Both the position numbers and the translations under genes were made by a program. From the NCBI GenBank assembly GCA_934500705.1, contig CAKSTI010000015.1, positions 1-64,000 on the forward strand: DNA of 64,000 bases. Direction: 5' to 3'. Shown piece after piece: positions 49,920 to 58,737 of the stretch; the first letter of the stretch is position 1, and every line of letters begins with the position of its first letter. The notes beneath the pieces are model-generated. The model ran no database searches and was not told the origin of the DNA. It saw only the letters and a list, made by a program, of their open reading frames with translations. The DNA comes from an uncultured Clostridia bacterium. GTDB lineage: Bacteria > Bacillota > Clostridia > UMGS1810.

Positions 49920-50348
49920 TCAAAGGCGGTTTTTGCCAATCTGCTTTATGAGAGTGACCTTGGTGCCCACGCCCGGTATTGAGTCCACGCTCACGCTGTC
50001 CATAAACGTTTCCATCACGGTAAAGCCCATACCGGAGCGCTCGCCGTCGGTGTTTGTGGTAAACATCGGCTCCATAGCCTTTTTTACGTCCTCGATGCCC
50101 TTGCCGTTGTCCTTTACGATAATCGTGACCTTGTCACCGTCCACACGGCACTCCATATACACCCTGCCGCTTGAATTGGCATAGGCGTGGATAATGGAGT
50201 TGGTCACCGCCTCGCTCACGGCGGTTTTGATGTCCGCAAGCTCCTCCACTGTGGGGTCAAGGGGAGTGACGAGAGCGGCTGCCGCCATACGGGCAAAGCC
50301 CTCGTTTTCGCTTTTGCTTAAAAATTCTATTTTAACTTCGTTATTCAT
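49920..50348 (-). CDS. spoIIAB: anti-sigma-F factor and kinase SpoIIAB
   Basis: SpoIIAB is a GHKL-fold protein that binds SigF and phosphorylates SpoIIAA. The 142-residue protein has the N box SEAVTNSIIHAY (~48-59), G1 VKDNGKGIED (~83-92), and the ATP-lid/G2 region MFTTNTDGERSGMGFTVM (~100-117). The start at 50348 overlaps the spoIIAA stop as TGATG, giving translational coupling. Confidence 0.97.
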   Translation of the reverse strand: MNNEVKIEFLSKSENEGFARMAAAALVTPLDPTVEELADIKTAVSEAVTNSIIHAYANSSGRVYMECRVDGDKVTIIVKDNGKGIEDVKKAMEPMFTTNTDGERSGMGFTVMETFMDSVSVDSIPGVGTKVTLIKQIGKNRL

Positions 50349-50686
50349 CACATTGCCCTCCTCTCGGCGTCGGTCACGCTTTCGCAAATGTCCATAATTT
50401 TTCCGATGCCCGAAAGTTCGAGAAGTTTTTTAACCGACTGCCTTCCCGTAACCACGCTTACGCTTCCGCCGATGCTCCTTAGTAGTTTGTACCTGCCGAT
50501 GATGACTCCAATTCCGGAGCTGTCCATAAATTCGAGTGAGGACAGGTCAAAGATAAGCCGTTTGATGTTTGTGTGGCTTATGCGAAGGTCGGTTTGCTCT
50601 CTCAGCGATGCCGCACAGTGCTGGTCAAGCTCGCCCGTAACCGCTGCTATGAGAGTCTTGCCCTGTGTTGTAAATTTTACTTCCAC
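50348..50686 (-). CDS. spoIIAA: anti-anti-sigma factor SpoIIAA
   Basis: SpoIIAA is a STAS-domain protein that, unphosphorylated, displaces SpoIIAB from SigF. It has 112 residues with the phosphorylation-site motif FMDSSGIGVIIGRY (Ser near 56-57). Codon 1 is GTG at 50686, eight bases after AGGAGG. It is the first gene of the operon; a sigma-H-like promoter and then repeat copy B lie upstream. Confidence 0.97.
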   Translation of the reverse strand: MEVKFTTQGKTLIAAVTGELDQHCAASLREQTDLRISHTNIKRLIFDLSSLEFMDSSGIGVIIGRYKLLRSIGGSVSVVTGRQSVKKLLELSGIGKIMDICESVTDAERRAM

Positions 50687-50718
50687 TTAAATTCCTCCTT
50701 AGTTTGTGTTGTGTTTAT

Positions 50719-50744
50719 ATTTCGCTAAGGAGAATATTTTTCCT
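50719..50744 (-). promoter_or_regulatory. candidate sigma-H promoter of spoIIA
   Basis: On the minus strand AGGAAAA (50738-50744), 14 bp, GAAAT (50719-50723) resembles the sigma-H pattern (AGGAnnT, GAAT). CCCGACAAAGG just upstream is a degenerate Spo0A-box-like sequence (TGTCGGG on the plus strand, two mismatches). The spoIIA operon is sigma-H/Spo0A-dependent in B. subtilis. Confidence 0.45.
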
Positions 50745-50767
50745 TTGTCGGGAAATGAGGGGTTTTG

Positions 50768-50860
50768 TAATTTCCGCCGTTTTTACTCTCAATTTTTTAA
50801 ATCCGAAAAAACAGACTGTACGGCTCATTTCAAATGCGGAGTAAAAAATTAGTTTAGTTA
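50768..50860 (-). repeat. truncated structured repeat, subtype 1 fragment (B-left)
   Basis: On the minus strand this matches the first ~95 bases of subtype 1 (copies D and E): CCGCATTTGAAATGAGCCG, then CAATTTTG-like, then AAAACGGCGGAAAT. It breaks off inside the loop of the main hairpin. It lies head-to-head with copy B across the linker (50849-50935), leaving about 25 bp between the fragment and the presumed spoIIA promoter. Confidence 0.75.
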
Positions 50861-51306
50861 CAATATGCTCATTGGTAGGGATATTGTAATGACGGCAATC
50901 TCGCCGTCGATATATTCACAAGCAAACTAACTTGTCTTTTTCCGCCTATGCAAGGCGAGAGAGCAGAATTTGCGAAATCGAAATTCATTTGCGCAAAACG
51001 GCACGCAGTTTGTTCAGTTTCCTTATTTTGCGTGCCGTTTTAGTCCGAGACTTCGGCTGGTTGCCGAACTTTCGGACGGCGCAGTAATTAATTTTGATGA
51101 GCAACTATTCTGCCCGAGTCTTGCATCAGCGGTGGGCGGTGGTGTCGGAGGTGCGCTCACGTAGCACCTCTGACCCGGTGCAGCGGGACGGTGCGGTTTT
51201 TCCTTCGTTTCCTCAAACGATATACCTTTGTGTTTCAGCCGAAACACTCCCCCACCCTCGGCGGAGTACGGCGCTATCGGATGTTCCCCCGCTATTTTCC
51301 GCTTTT
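50849..51306 (+). repeat. linker plus structured repeat, copy B (subtype 2)
   Basis: The linker 50849-50935 has TTAGTTTAG at one side and CAAACTAACTTGT at the other. From 50941 to 51200 the sequence matches copy C (58743-59002) over 260 bp with only two differences that I can see. It includes the main 13-bp hairpin and a second hairpin. A more variable tail, with GTGTTTC / GAAACAC and CGTTT / AAACG hairpins, runs to the folC stop codon at 51307. There is no credible gene in it, although a 64-codon frame is conserved between copies. Confidence 0.85.
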
Positions 51307-52578
51307 TTAAAAGCTTAACATTTTCCTCGCCTCTCCCGCAAGGTAGAGCGAGCCGACAACGCACACAAATCCGCCTGCTTTTGCACTTTCCTTTGCCGCA
51401 GAGAGCGCAGAGCGCAAATCGGGAACATATTCACAGTCGCCCGTAAACCTGCCAATAACCTCGTATACTTCCCGTCCGCTCGTCTGGCGGACGCTCGGAA
51501 CATCGGTAACAATTATTCTGCCGCCAAGGCTTGCAAGCGTTTCGGCACAGCCGGAAAAATCCTTGTCGTTTAGCATACCGACCACAAAAACCTTTTTTTC
51601 TCCGCCCAAAAGCGCCCTCACGCTCTTGGCAAATTCCTCTATGCCGTCGGGATTGTGAGCGCCGTCGATTATGACGTTCACCTCACCCGGAATGTACTCA
51701 AATCGGCACTTCCACCGTGCGTTTGCAATGCCGTCGGCTATGTTTTTGTCCGAGATTGCATATTTTTCCGACAGCAGCTTTGCCGTGTTTATTGCAAGTG
51801 CGGCGTTGCCTGCCTGGTACGTTCCCGTTAAGTTTATGTGATAACTTTTGCCCCCGTACTCAAAGTCCGTACCGCTCAGGGTCATAGCGCAGACCTTTGC
51901 ACTCTCCGTTTCAAAGACGGGTGCGCCTATGCTTGCGGCACGGCGCATTATAACTTCCTTTGCACCGCCGCATATGTCGGGGTGCAGAACCACGGGGCGG
52001 TTTTCCTTAATTATTCCTGCCTTTTCAAAGGCAATTTTCTCCGCCGTGTCACCCAAAATCCGAGTGTGGTCAAGTCCTATTTTACATATGACGGAAACCT
52101 CGACGGTATCTATCGCATTGGTGGCGTCAAATCTGCCGCCAAGCCCACATTCGAGCACGGCAAAATCACAGCCCTGCTCCTTAAAGTACAAAAATCCGAT
52201 TGCGCAGATAAGCTCAAATTCAATGGGGCAAATGCCCTCGTCTTTCAGCTTTTCCGCCGCCTTTGCCACGGTGTTTGTGTGCCGTATAAGCGCATCGCCG
52301 TCAATGGGCGTGCCGTCTATGCAGAGGCGCTCGTTGAACCGCTCTATATACGGCGAGGTGTTCATACCCGTCTTGTAACCGGCGGCGGTAAGGATATTTG
52401 CTATCATACACGAAACCGACCCTTTGCCGTTTGTGCCGGCTATGTGAACAAAGTGCATACCCCTTTGCGGATTTTCCAGACAGCGCAACAGGGCTTTGAT
52501 GTTATCAAGCCCTGTCTTTTTGCCGAACCTGCCTGCCGAGTGAATATATTCTATACATTCATCTTCCGTGCGCAGCAT
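51307..52578 (-). CDS. folC: folylpolyglutamate/dihydrofolate synthase
   Basis: FolC adds glutamate to dihydropteroate/folates with ATP. The 423-residue Mur-ligase-fold protein has the P-loop VHIAGTNGKGSVSCM (~44-58), LECGLGGRFDATN (~140-152), the HTRILG loop, and DGAHNPDGIEEF in the C-terminal domain (~300). The last two codons and the stop lie at the edge of repeat copy B, so its native 3' end may have been changed. It starts nine bases after the valS stop. Confidence 0.95.
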   Translation of the reverse strand: MLRTEDECIEYIHSAGRFGKKTGLDNIKALLRCLENPQRGMHFVHIAGTNGKGSVSCMIANILTAAGYKTGMNTSPYIERFNERLCIDGTPIDGDALIRHTNTVAKAAEKLKDEGICPIEFELICAIGFLYFKEQGCDFAVLECGLGGRFDATNAIDTVEVSVICKIGLDHTRILGDTAEKIAFEKAGIIKENRPVVLHPDICGGAKEVIMRRAASIGAPVFETESAKVCAMTLSGTDFEYGGKSYHINLTGTYQAGNAALAINTAKLLSEKYAISDKNIADGIANARWKCRFEYIPGEVNVIIDGAHNPDGIEEFAKSVRALLGGEKKVFVVGMLNDKDFSGCAETLASLGGRIIVTDVPSVRQTSGREVYEVIGRFTGDCEYVPDLRSALSAAKESAKAGGFVCVVGSLYLAGEARKMLSF

Positions 52579-52586
52579 TTCATCAC

Positions 52587-55217
52587 CTATTTCAGTTTTT
52601 CTATGCTCTCCAAAACCTTTTGGAGCATATCTTTGTATTTTTCGCCCTTTTCCTTTTCCTCGTCCACGAGTTTCTGCGGTGCTTTTGCCACAAAGCCTGC
52701 GTTGGACAGCTTGGACTCCACTCTCTTAATTTCGGACTCCAATTTTTCCTTTTCTTTGGTAAGGCGTTCAAGTTCCTTTTCTTTGTCCACAAGCTCACCT
52801 AAGGGGATATAAATTTCCGCACCTTCGGTTACTGCGTTTACAAAGCCGTCACCAAGACCGCTCTTGTCGGCGGTTATTACGGTTTCCGACGCAGAAGCGA
52901 GCTTTTCAAAGTAGCTCTGCGTGCCCTCAAAGAGCGCCCCGTTGTCCGTCACGATAACGGTCTTTGCCTTTTTGGACGGGGCAACGTTCATCTGCGTACG
53001 CAAATTTCTGATTGCCCTGATGGCATTCATCACGATACCCATACGCTTTTCGTCATCGGGGAAAGCGAGGCTTTCGTCATACTTCGGCCAGGCGGAGAGC
53101 ATAATGGTGTCCTCTCCCGTGGGGAGATAGCCGAAAATCTCCTCCGTGATAAAAGGCATAAACGGGTGCAGAAGTTTGAGCGAGTTTACGAGAACGTACG
53201 CCAAAACCTGCTGGGCGTTTTTGTCCGCACCGTCCTTTTCGTAAAGACGGGGTTTTACAAGCTCAATGTACCAGTCGCAGTAGTTGTCCCAGATAAAGTC
53301 ATAGAGTTTGGCAACGGCAACGCCGAGTTCAAACTTTTCGAGATTGTCCGTAACTTCCTTAACGAGCGAGTTAAACGAGCTTAAAATCCACTTGTCCTCT
53401 AACTTTAAGTCCGCCGCATCGGGCAGTTTTATCTCCTCGATGTCAAGGTTCATAAGCAAAAATCTTGACGCATTCCAAATCTTGTTTGCAAAGTTTCTGC
53501 TTGCCTCCACACGCTCCTTGTAGTAGCGCATATCGTTTCCGGGTGAATTTCCCGTAGCAAGGGTAAAGCGCAGTGCGTCGGCGCCGTATTCCGCAATGAC
53601 TTCGAGCGGGTCAATGCCGTTGCCGAGAGATTTACTCATCTTTCTGCCCTGACTGTCCCTCACGATGCCATGTATAAACACGTACTTAAACGGCTCCTTG
53701 CCCATATGTTCCATTGCGGAGAAAATCATTCTCGCAACCCAGAAGAAAATTATGTCATACCCCGTAACGAGCACGCTCGTCGGGTAGAAGTAGTCCAAAT
53801 CCTCGCTTTTGTCCGGCCAGCCGAGGGTCGAAAACGGCCACAGAGCCGAGCTGAACCACGTGTCGAGCACGTCGGGGTCTTGCTTTAACGCCTTGCCGCA
53901 CTTGGGGCAAACGCTCACTTCCTCTTTGGAAACGACGGTTTCTCCGCACTCGCAGTAGTAAGCCGGTATGCGGTGACCCCACCAGAGCTGACGGGAGATG
54001 CACCAGTCGTGCACGTTTTCCATCCAGTTTAAGTATATTTTGCTGAACCTGTCGGGGACAAACTTAACCGTTCCGTCCTTGACAACTTCAATCGCTTTTT
54101 CCGCAAGCGGTTTCATCTTGACGAACCACTGCTTTGACGTGATAGGCTCAACCGTCGTTCCGCAGCGGTAGCACTGACCGACGTTGTGCTTGTGGGGCAC
54201 TACCTTTACAAGGTACCCTTGCTCGTCCAGGTCCTTAACCATTGCCTCTCTTGCCTCGTAGCGGTCCATACCCTCGTACTTTCCGCCGTAGGAGTTGATT
54301 GTGGCGTCGTCGTTTAACACCTTTATCTGCTCCAAGTTGTGCCTAAGACCTACTTCAAAGTCGTTGGGGTCGTGAGCCGGGGTGATTTTAACACAGCCCG
54401 TGCCGAACTCCTTGTCCACGTACTCGTCCGCTATGACGGGTATCTCTCTGCCCACAAGGGGGAGAATGAGCATCTTGCCCACAAGGTGCTTGTACCTCTC
54501 GTCGTCCGGGTGAACGGCAACTGCGGTATCGCCCAGAAGCGTTTCCGGTCTTGTTGTGGCAATCTCCACAACCTCGTCCGAGTCCTTAACGGGGTAATTT
54601 ATGTGCCAGAAAAATCCGTCCTGCTCCTCGTACTCAACCTCTGCGTCCGAAAGTGCGGTAATGCAGTGAGGGCACCAGTTTATGATGCGGTTGCCCTGAT
54701 AGATAAGACCCTTGTCATAGAGCTTTACAAACACTTCTTTAACCGCTTTGCTGCAACCTTCGTCCATAGTAAAGCGTTCCCTTGACCAGTCGCAGGAGCA
54801 ACCGAGCTTTTTAATCTGATTTATGATGCGGCCGCCGAATTTGTTTTTCCAGTCCCACACACGCTCCAAAAACTTTTCTCTGCCCAAATCGTAGCGTGTA
54901 AGACCCTCCTCTTTTCTGAGAGCCTCCTCAACCTTTATCTGTGTGGCAATTCCTGCGTGATCCGTTCCGGGTATCCACAGTGCATTATAGCCTGCCATTC
55001 TCTTGTAGCGAACCAAGATGTCTTGCAGCGTTTCGTCCAGTGCGTGCCCCATATGGAGCTGACCCGTTACGTTCGGGGGCGGAATTACAACCGTGAACGG
55101 CTCTTTGGAGCTGTCCGGCTTTGCGCCGAAGCAGTTGTTTGCAACCCAGTTTTCATATATTCTGTCCTCAACGTCCGAGGGGTTGTACTGCTTGGCGAGT
55201 TCTCTTTTTGATGCCAT
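52587..55217 (-). CDS. valS: valyl-tRNA synthetase
   Basis: ValS is a class Ia synthetase charging tRNA-Val. It has 876 residues: the HIGH motif as PPNVTGQLHMGHAL (~46), the CP1 editing domain with TTRPETLLGDTAV, a zinc-like Cys set (YCECGE ... CPKCGKAL), KMSKS as GRKMSKSLGNG (~522), the anticodon-binding domain, and the C-terminal coiled-coil tRNA-binding arm (~815-876). The start at 55217 is chosen because it gives the conserved N-terminus and GAGAGG lies ten bases before it. No T-box precedes it; the gene is inside the pfkA-led operon. Confidence 0.97.
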   Translation of the reverse strand: MASKRELAKQYNPSDVEDRIYENWVANNCFGAKPDSSKEPFTVVIPPPNVTGQLHMGHALDETLQDILVRYKRMAGYNALWIPGTDHAGIATQIKVEEALRKEEGLTRYDLGREKFLERVWDWKNKFGGRIINQIKKLGCSCDWSRERFTMDEGCSKAVKEVFVKLYDKGLIYQGNRIINWCPHCITALSDAEVEYEEQDGFFWHINYPVKDSDEVVEIATTRPETLLGDTAVAVHPDDERYKHLVGKMLILPLVGREIPVIADEYVDKEFGTGCVKITPAHDPNDFEVGLRHNLEQIKVLNDDATINSYGGKYEGMDRYEAREAMVKDLDEQGYLVKVVPHKHNVGQCYRCGTTVEPITSKQWFVKMKPLAEKAIEVVKDGTVKFVPDRFSKIYLNWMENVHDWCISRQLWWGHRIPAYYCECGETVVSKEEVSVCPKCGKALKQDPDVLDTWFSSALWPFSTLGWPDKSEDLDYFYPTSVLVTGYDIIFFWVARMIFSAMEHMGKEPFKYVFIHGIVRDSQGRKMSKSLGNGIDPLEVIAEYGADALRFTLATGNSPGNDMRYYKERVEASRNFANKIWNASRFLLMNLDIEEIKLPDAADLKLEDKWILSSFNSLVKEVTDNLEKFELGVAVAKLYDFIWDNYCDWYIELVKPRLYEKDGADKNAQQVLAYVLVNSLKLLHPFMPFITEEIFGYLPTGEDTIMLSAWPKYDESLAFPDDEKRMGIVMNAIRAIRNLRTQMNVAPSKKAKTVIVTDNGALFEGTQSYFEKLASASETVITADKSGLGDGFVNAVTEGAEIYIPLGELVDKEKELERLTKEKEKLESEIKRVESKLSNAGFVAKAPQKLVDEEKEKGEKYKDMLQKVLESIEKLK

Positions 55218-55235
55218 TGTTTCAAATCCTCTCAT

Positions 55236-55424
55236 CTATCCAAATATTATATACACGGCTCCCAAAAGCACCGCAACATAGCACGCCGACTTTATTGCAA
55301 CGGTTTTGGTTAAGTCAAGCTCCCTACCGGAGAATTTTTCAAAAACCGCCTTGAACGAATAATTGAAAATCAGCAAAACCGCCATAACCGCAAAAACCGT
55401 GTATTTTAAAATTCCGAGTTCCAT
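55236..55424 (-). CDS. small two-TM membrane protein, unknown
   Basis: This 62-residue frame has TM segments at about 6-24 and 43-60 and a charged loop (KAVFEKFSGRELDLTK). It is compactly packed, three bases after the pfkA stop and 18 before valS, which argues for a real gene. However, no good ribosome binding site is seen, so translational coupling to pfkA would be needed. No function is known to me. Confidence 0.55.
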   Translation of the reverse strand: MELGILKYTVFAVMAVLLIFNYSFKAVFEKFSGRELDLTKTVAIKSACYVAVLLGAVYIIFG

Positions 55425-55427
55425 AAC

Positions 55428-56399
55428 TTAAATGGAGAGCGTCTTTACGAGTTCGTAAAGCTCTTTGGAAACTGTCTTTTTCATAGCGAGTCCTTCGTTT
55501 ATGTCAACGTCACAGATTTTGCCGTCCCTTACCACAACAACTCTGTTGGACTTGCCCTCTTCAATGAGGTCAACAGCCTTTGCTCCCATCTGAGCCGCAA
55601 TTACTCTGTCTCTCACCGTGGGAGAGCCGCCCCTCTGAACGTGACCGAGAACGGTTGCTCTAGTTTCTACACCGGTTTCGCTCTGAATTTTAGCCGCAAT
55701 GTCTGCCGACGACATAGATATGCCCTCTGCCATAATTACGATGTGGTGCTTTTTGCCGTTTTCTCTGCCACGTTTGATAATATCAATAACATCTTTTTCT
55801 ATGTCAAACGGAATCTCCGGAATAAGCACAATCTCTGCGCCCGAAGCTATTGCCGCCTCAACCGCAATGTAGCCCGCACGTGCGCCCATTACCTCAACAA
55901 CCGAGCAACGGTGGTGCGATGTGCTGGTGTCACGGATTTTATCCACAGCCTCGACTGCGGTGTTGAGCGCCGTGTCAAAGCCTATTGTGTACTCACTGCA
56001 CGATATGTCGTTGTCGATTGTTCCCGGCATAGCTATTGTGGGGATACCTGCGCCCGTGAGCGCTCTTGCACCCTTGAACGAGCCGTCGCCGCCGATTACA
56101 ACAAGTGCGTCAATGCCGTGCTCACGGCAAATCTGGGCGCCTCTCGCTATGCCCTCCGGAGTTGCAAACTCTTTGCATCTTGCGGTTTCCAGCATAGTTC
56201 CGCCTCTCTGGATAATCTCGCCTACGGAGCGTGACTGCAAATCTATCATATTTTCCGCAAGGAGTCCCTTGTAGCCCTCTTTAATTCCGGTCACGGCGTA
56301 ACCTTTGGAAATTGCACAGCGCACAATCGCACGGATTGCGGCGTTCATTCCCGGTGCATCTCCTCCGCTTGTGAGAACTGCAACATTTTTTTGTTTCAT
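55428..56399 (-). CDS. pfkA: ATP-dependent 6-phosphofructokinase
   Basis: PfkA commits fructose 6-phosphate to glycolysis. The 323-residue protein has TSGGDAPGMNAAIRA (~9-23), the ATP loop VVIGGDGSFKGA (~97-108), and the catalytic PGTIDND (~123-129) with the Asp pair. The MGARAGYIA substrate loop and HVQRGGSPTVRDRV with conserved Arg (~245-258) follow. The Gly in GGDGS fits an ATP- rather than PPi-dependent enzyme. The start at 56399 follows GGAGG by eight bases. It leads the operon pfkA-small membrane protein-valS-folC. Confidence 0.97.
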   Translation of the reverse strand: MKQKNVAVLTSGGDAPGMNAAIRAIVRCAISKGYAVTGIKEGYKGLLAENMIDLQSRSVGEIIQRGGTMLETARCKEFATPEGIARGAQICREHGIDALVVIGGDGSFKGARALTGAGIPTIAMPGTIDNDISCSEYTIGFDTALNTAVEAVDKIRDTSTSHHRCSVVEVMGARAGYIAVEAAIASGAEIVLIPEIPFDIEKDVIDIIKRGRENGKKHHIVIMAEGISMSSADIAAKIQSETGVETRATVLGHVQRGGSPTVRDRVIAAQMGAKAVDLIEEGKSNRVVVVRDGKICDVDINEGLAMKKTVSKELYELVKTLSI

Positions 56400-56420
56400 A
56401 ATAATTCCTCCATAACACAA

Positions 56421-56454
56421 AGACGTTTTGGCACAGCGCACCGTGCCGACGTCT
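56421..56454 (-). promoter_or_regulatory. leader hairpin upstream of pfkA
   Basis: AGACGT / ACGTCT (56421-56426, 56449-56454) encloses a second stem GGCAC / GTGCC (56430-56434, 56443-56447). On the minus strand it is followed by TTTGTG just before the ribosome binding site, so it might attenuate transcription or translation. A weak upstream promoter (TTGGTA-N16-TATATA) is possible. Confidence 0.4.
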
Positions 56455-56556
56455 GTTAGTTTTTGTATTGTAAATTTGCAGTATACTTAAAAAATATATA
56501 CTCGCTTTACATTTTATACCAAAATTCCAAAAAAATCAAGTATTTTTATTGTAATC

Positions 56557-58146
56557 CTAATTCGTTTTGTAATCAATATAAATATCTCCGAGGTCGGCGT
56601 AAAAATTCGTTAGGTTTTTGCCGATTTTGCCCTTAATCCTCCTGCTCGAAAACATTGCGTCGTTCATATGCAAAAGCGGTATCTGCGGTAAGTTTGCCGC
56701 AAAGTAGTCCGCCAAATTTTTGTATGCGACGCTGCGGCTGTTTTTGTCCGCCGCCGTGTTTAGGTTTGCAACGGCGCTGTCAAGCTCCGATGATGTAAAG
56801 TCCGAGAGCGCAGTGCCGGAAGGCTCGCTCGGTACGGTCTGCTCCGTCTCCCCGTCCTCAGATGTGACGGTCACGGGCGCACGGTTAAACATAAAGCTAA
56901 GGTCGCTGTCTGCGCCGATTTCCACCTCGCCGATGTATGCCTGATAGTTGCCGGACGCCACTCTGTCGCAGTACGTCTGAAAGTCCACGGCTGAGAGCAC
57001 CACGTCCGTTCCGCACTCGGCGAGCTGGGTTTTAATAAGCTCCGCAATCTCCTTTTTCCGACTGCTTTCCTCATTATACATAAGGTAAAAGCTGAGGTTT
57101 TTCTGCTTTAAAAACGACTTTTTCTCCTCGACTGTTTTCTTTGCCGTCTTTACTGTCTTTTCGCCTGCAAAATACGCCTTTGGCGTAATTGGCGAGCGTG
57201 CCGGCTCTGCGTGCGAAAACAGCGCTCCGTCAATGAGCACATCTTTATCAATGACGGTGTTTAGGGCATCTCTCAGCTCCGAGTCGGCAAATGCCGAGCT
57301 GCGGGTGTTGAGTCCCATATACACGTACTTTGTGCCCGTCACCTCAAAGGTACGCATATTGCCCGTGTAGGAAAACTCGCCCCATCTGCCCCTGTCCGTG
57401 GTAATGAGGTCTGTTTCGCCGGAGTTAAAGGCGTAGAGCATACTGTCGTTATCCTTTAAATATCTCACGACAACCGACGGGATATACACTCTGTCCGCCC
57501 CTCTCCAATCTGGGTTTTTTTCAAGCTCCACGCTCTTATAGCGGTTGGTTTTCAGATAGCGGTAGCGCCCCGTGCCGTTGGGGGTAAAGTTTTCGTTTGC
57601 CTCGGCAAAGTCCGCACCCGTAAGTCCCTTTGGCAGAATGGGGAAGTCGAGGTTATTTACAAAATCCGCCTTAGGCGTTTTAAGCGTAATTACCACGCTA
57701 TTGCCTTTTGCACGGTAAGACGCCACATCGGCGAGGTTTTCGGCGTACACCGACGGGTACTTCTGAATGTACTCAAACGTCGCCGTAACGTCTGCGGCGG
57801 TGAGCGGTGCTCCGCTGTGGAACTTAATCCCCTCGGCGATGTCCACCGTGTATACGGTGTTGCCCTCGCTTGCGGTATATCCGCTTGCAAGAACTCCCTT
57901 TGCGCTCAAATCCTCCTCGACAACAAACAGGCTCTCGTACACCAGATACAAAAAGTCCCTCACGCTCGAATACTGCGTTGCAAGCGGATTGAGCGTGTCC
58001 GGCGGATATGTCGAAAGGTTCAAAACTCCGCCCTCTATGGGCGTTTTGCTCTCCTTGCCGGACGGCGTGCCGCCGTTTTCCACGTTTATGGCACAGCCGG
58101 AAAGGAGCAGTGCAGATGTGAGTAAAAGTACGATTATTCGTTTCAT
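56557..58146 (-). CDS. family-5 ABC transporter solute-binding lipoprotein (peptide/nickel type)
   Basis: This is a membrane-anchored substrate-binding protein of an oligopeptide-like importer. The 529-residue protein has a signal peptide with lipobox LLLSGC (Cys 18) and the SBP_bac_5 signature region (NPLATQYSSVRDFLYLVYESL ... YTVDIAEGIKFHSGAPLTAADV, ~50-120). The late conserved IPLLHMNDAMF sits near 490. No permease or ATPase gene is adjacent, so it is an orphan here and its ligand is unknown. Repeat copy D lies just upstream of its start. Confidence 0.92.
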   Translation of the reverse strand: MKRIIVLLLTSALLLSGCAINVENGGTPSGKESKTPIEGGVLNLSTYPPDTLNPLATQYSSVRDFLYLVYESLFVVEEDLSAKGVLASGYTASEGNTVYTVDIAEGIKFHSGAPLTAADVTATFEYIQKYPSVYAENLADVASYRAKGNSVVITLKTPKADFVNNLDFPILPKGLTGADFAEANENFTPNGTGRYRYLKTNRYKSVELEKNPDWRGADRVYIPSVVVRYLKDNDSMLYAFNSGETDLITTDRGRWGEFSYTGNMRTFEVTGTKYVYMGLNTRSSAFADSELRDALNTVIDKDVLIDGALFSHAEPARSPITPKAYFAGEKTVKTAKKTVEEKKSFLKQKNLSFYLMYNEESSRKKEIAELIKTQLAECGTDVVLSAVDFQTYCDRVASGNYQAYIGEVEIGADSDLSFMFNRAPVTVTSEDGETEQTVPSEPSGTALSDFTSSELDSAVANLNTAADKNSRSVAYKNLADYFAANLPQIPLLHMNDAMFSSRRIKGKIGKNLTNFYADLGDIYIDYKTN

Positions 58147-58236
58147 AATGTATCTTCCTTATGTTTTTAATGCGCCGTTTTATACGGCGGAATTTGTTTG
58201 GTTACCGGCAGATGTGCGGCAGTTTCCTGCACCGGA

Positions 58237-58645
58237 AGGCGTTTTTAAAAAAGCGGAAAGCCGTCGGGGGGCGTCCGACACTGCTCATACCCTTGCCGGA
58301 GACAAGGTGGGTGTTTCGGCAAAACACGAAGGTATATCGTTTGAGAAAACGAGTGAAAACCGCACCGTCCCGCTGCACGGGATAGCGTTTTTAAAAAAGC
58401 GGAAAACGTCAGGGGCGTTGGCGAGAACGCCCCCGACACCCCCACTCGCCGACTCTGAAATATCGCCTACACTCTGTAATTTCCTATTTTTAAAATCTTA
58501 GCCGCTCCGAGGCAAAGCAACCAGCTTTACTGCGGAGCTAAAAACGGCGGAATATAAGGAAACTGAATTAATTTCCGCCGTTTTTACTCTCAATTTTAAA
58601 AATACGAAAAACAGACTGTACGGCTCATTTCAAATGCGGACAAAA
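58237..58645 (-). repeat. structured dispersed repeat, copy D (subtype 1, minus orientation)
   Basis: Read on the minus strand from 58645: CCGCATTTGAAATGAGCCG, a stretch ending GAGAGTA, the main hairpin AAAACGGCGGAA / TTCCGCCGTTTT around the loop TTCAGTTTCCTTAT, a second hairpin GCTCCG / CGGAGC, then a G-rich tail (GTGTCGGGGGCGTTCTCGCC). Copy E matches this closely over the shared ~390 bp. There is no credible gene. Together with linker and copy C it accounts for the 968-bp gap between the solute-binding gene and ymdB. Confidence 0.85.
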
Positions 58646-58737
58646 ACAAGTTAGTTTAGTTACAATATGCTCATTGGCAGGCGTATTGTAAGGACGACAA
58701 TCTCGCCGTCGGTATATTCACAATCAAACTAACTTGT
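58646..58737. repeat. 92-bp linker with perfect 12-bp inverted ends
   Basis: ACAAGTTAGTTT (58646-58657) and AAACTAACTTGT (58726-58737) are exact reverse complements. The similarity continues outward imperfectly to GCGGA / TCCGC. The interior holds GGACGACAATCTCGCCGTC. It separates the head-to-head copies D and C and looks like a miniature inverted-repeat element. Confidence 0.75.

Noticed and set aside
50970..51164. A 64-codon frame starting MRNRNSFAQNGTQF that recurs at 58772-58966 and, on the other strand, within 41095-41475
   Set aside because: It has no ribosome binding site, is Arg/Phe-rich in an unlikely way, and its conservation is explained by nucleotide-level identity of the repeat and by hairpins with compensatory changes between subtypes.
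55218..55500. T-box leader for valS
   Set aside because: valS follows other genes by 18 bases; no T-box sequence or specifier-loop structure fits there.
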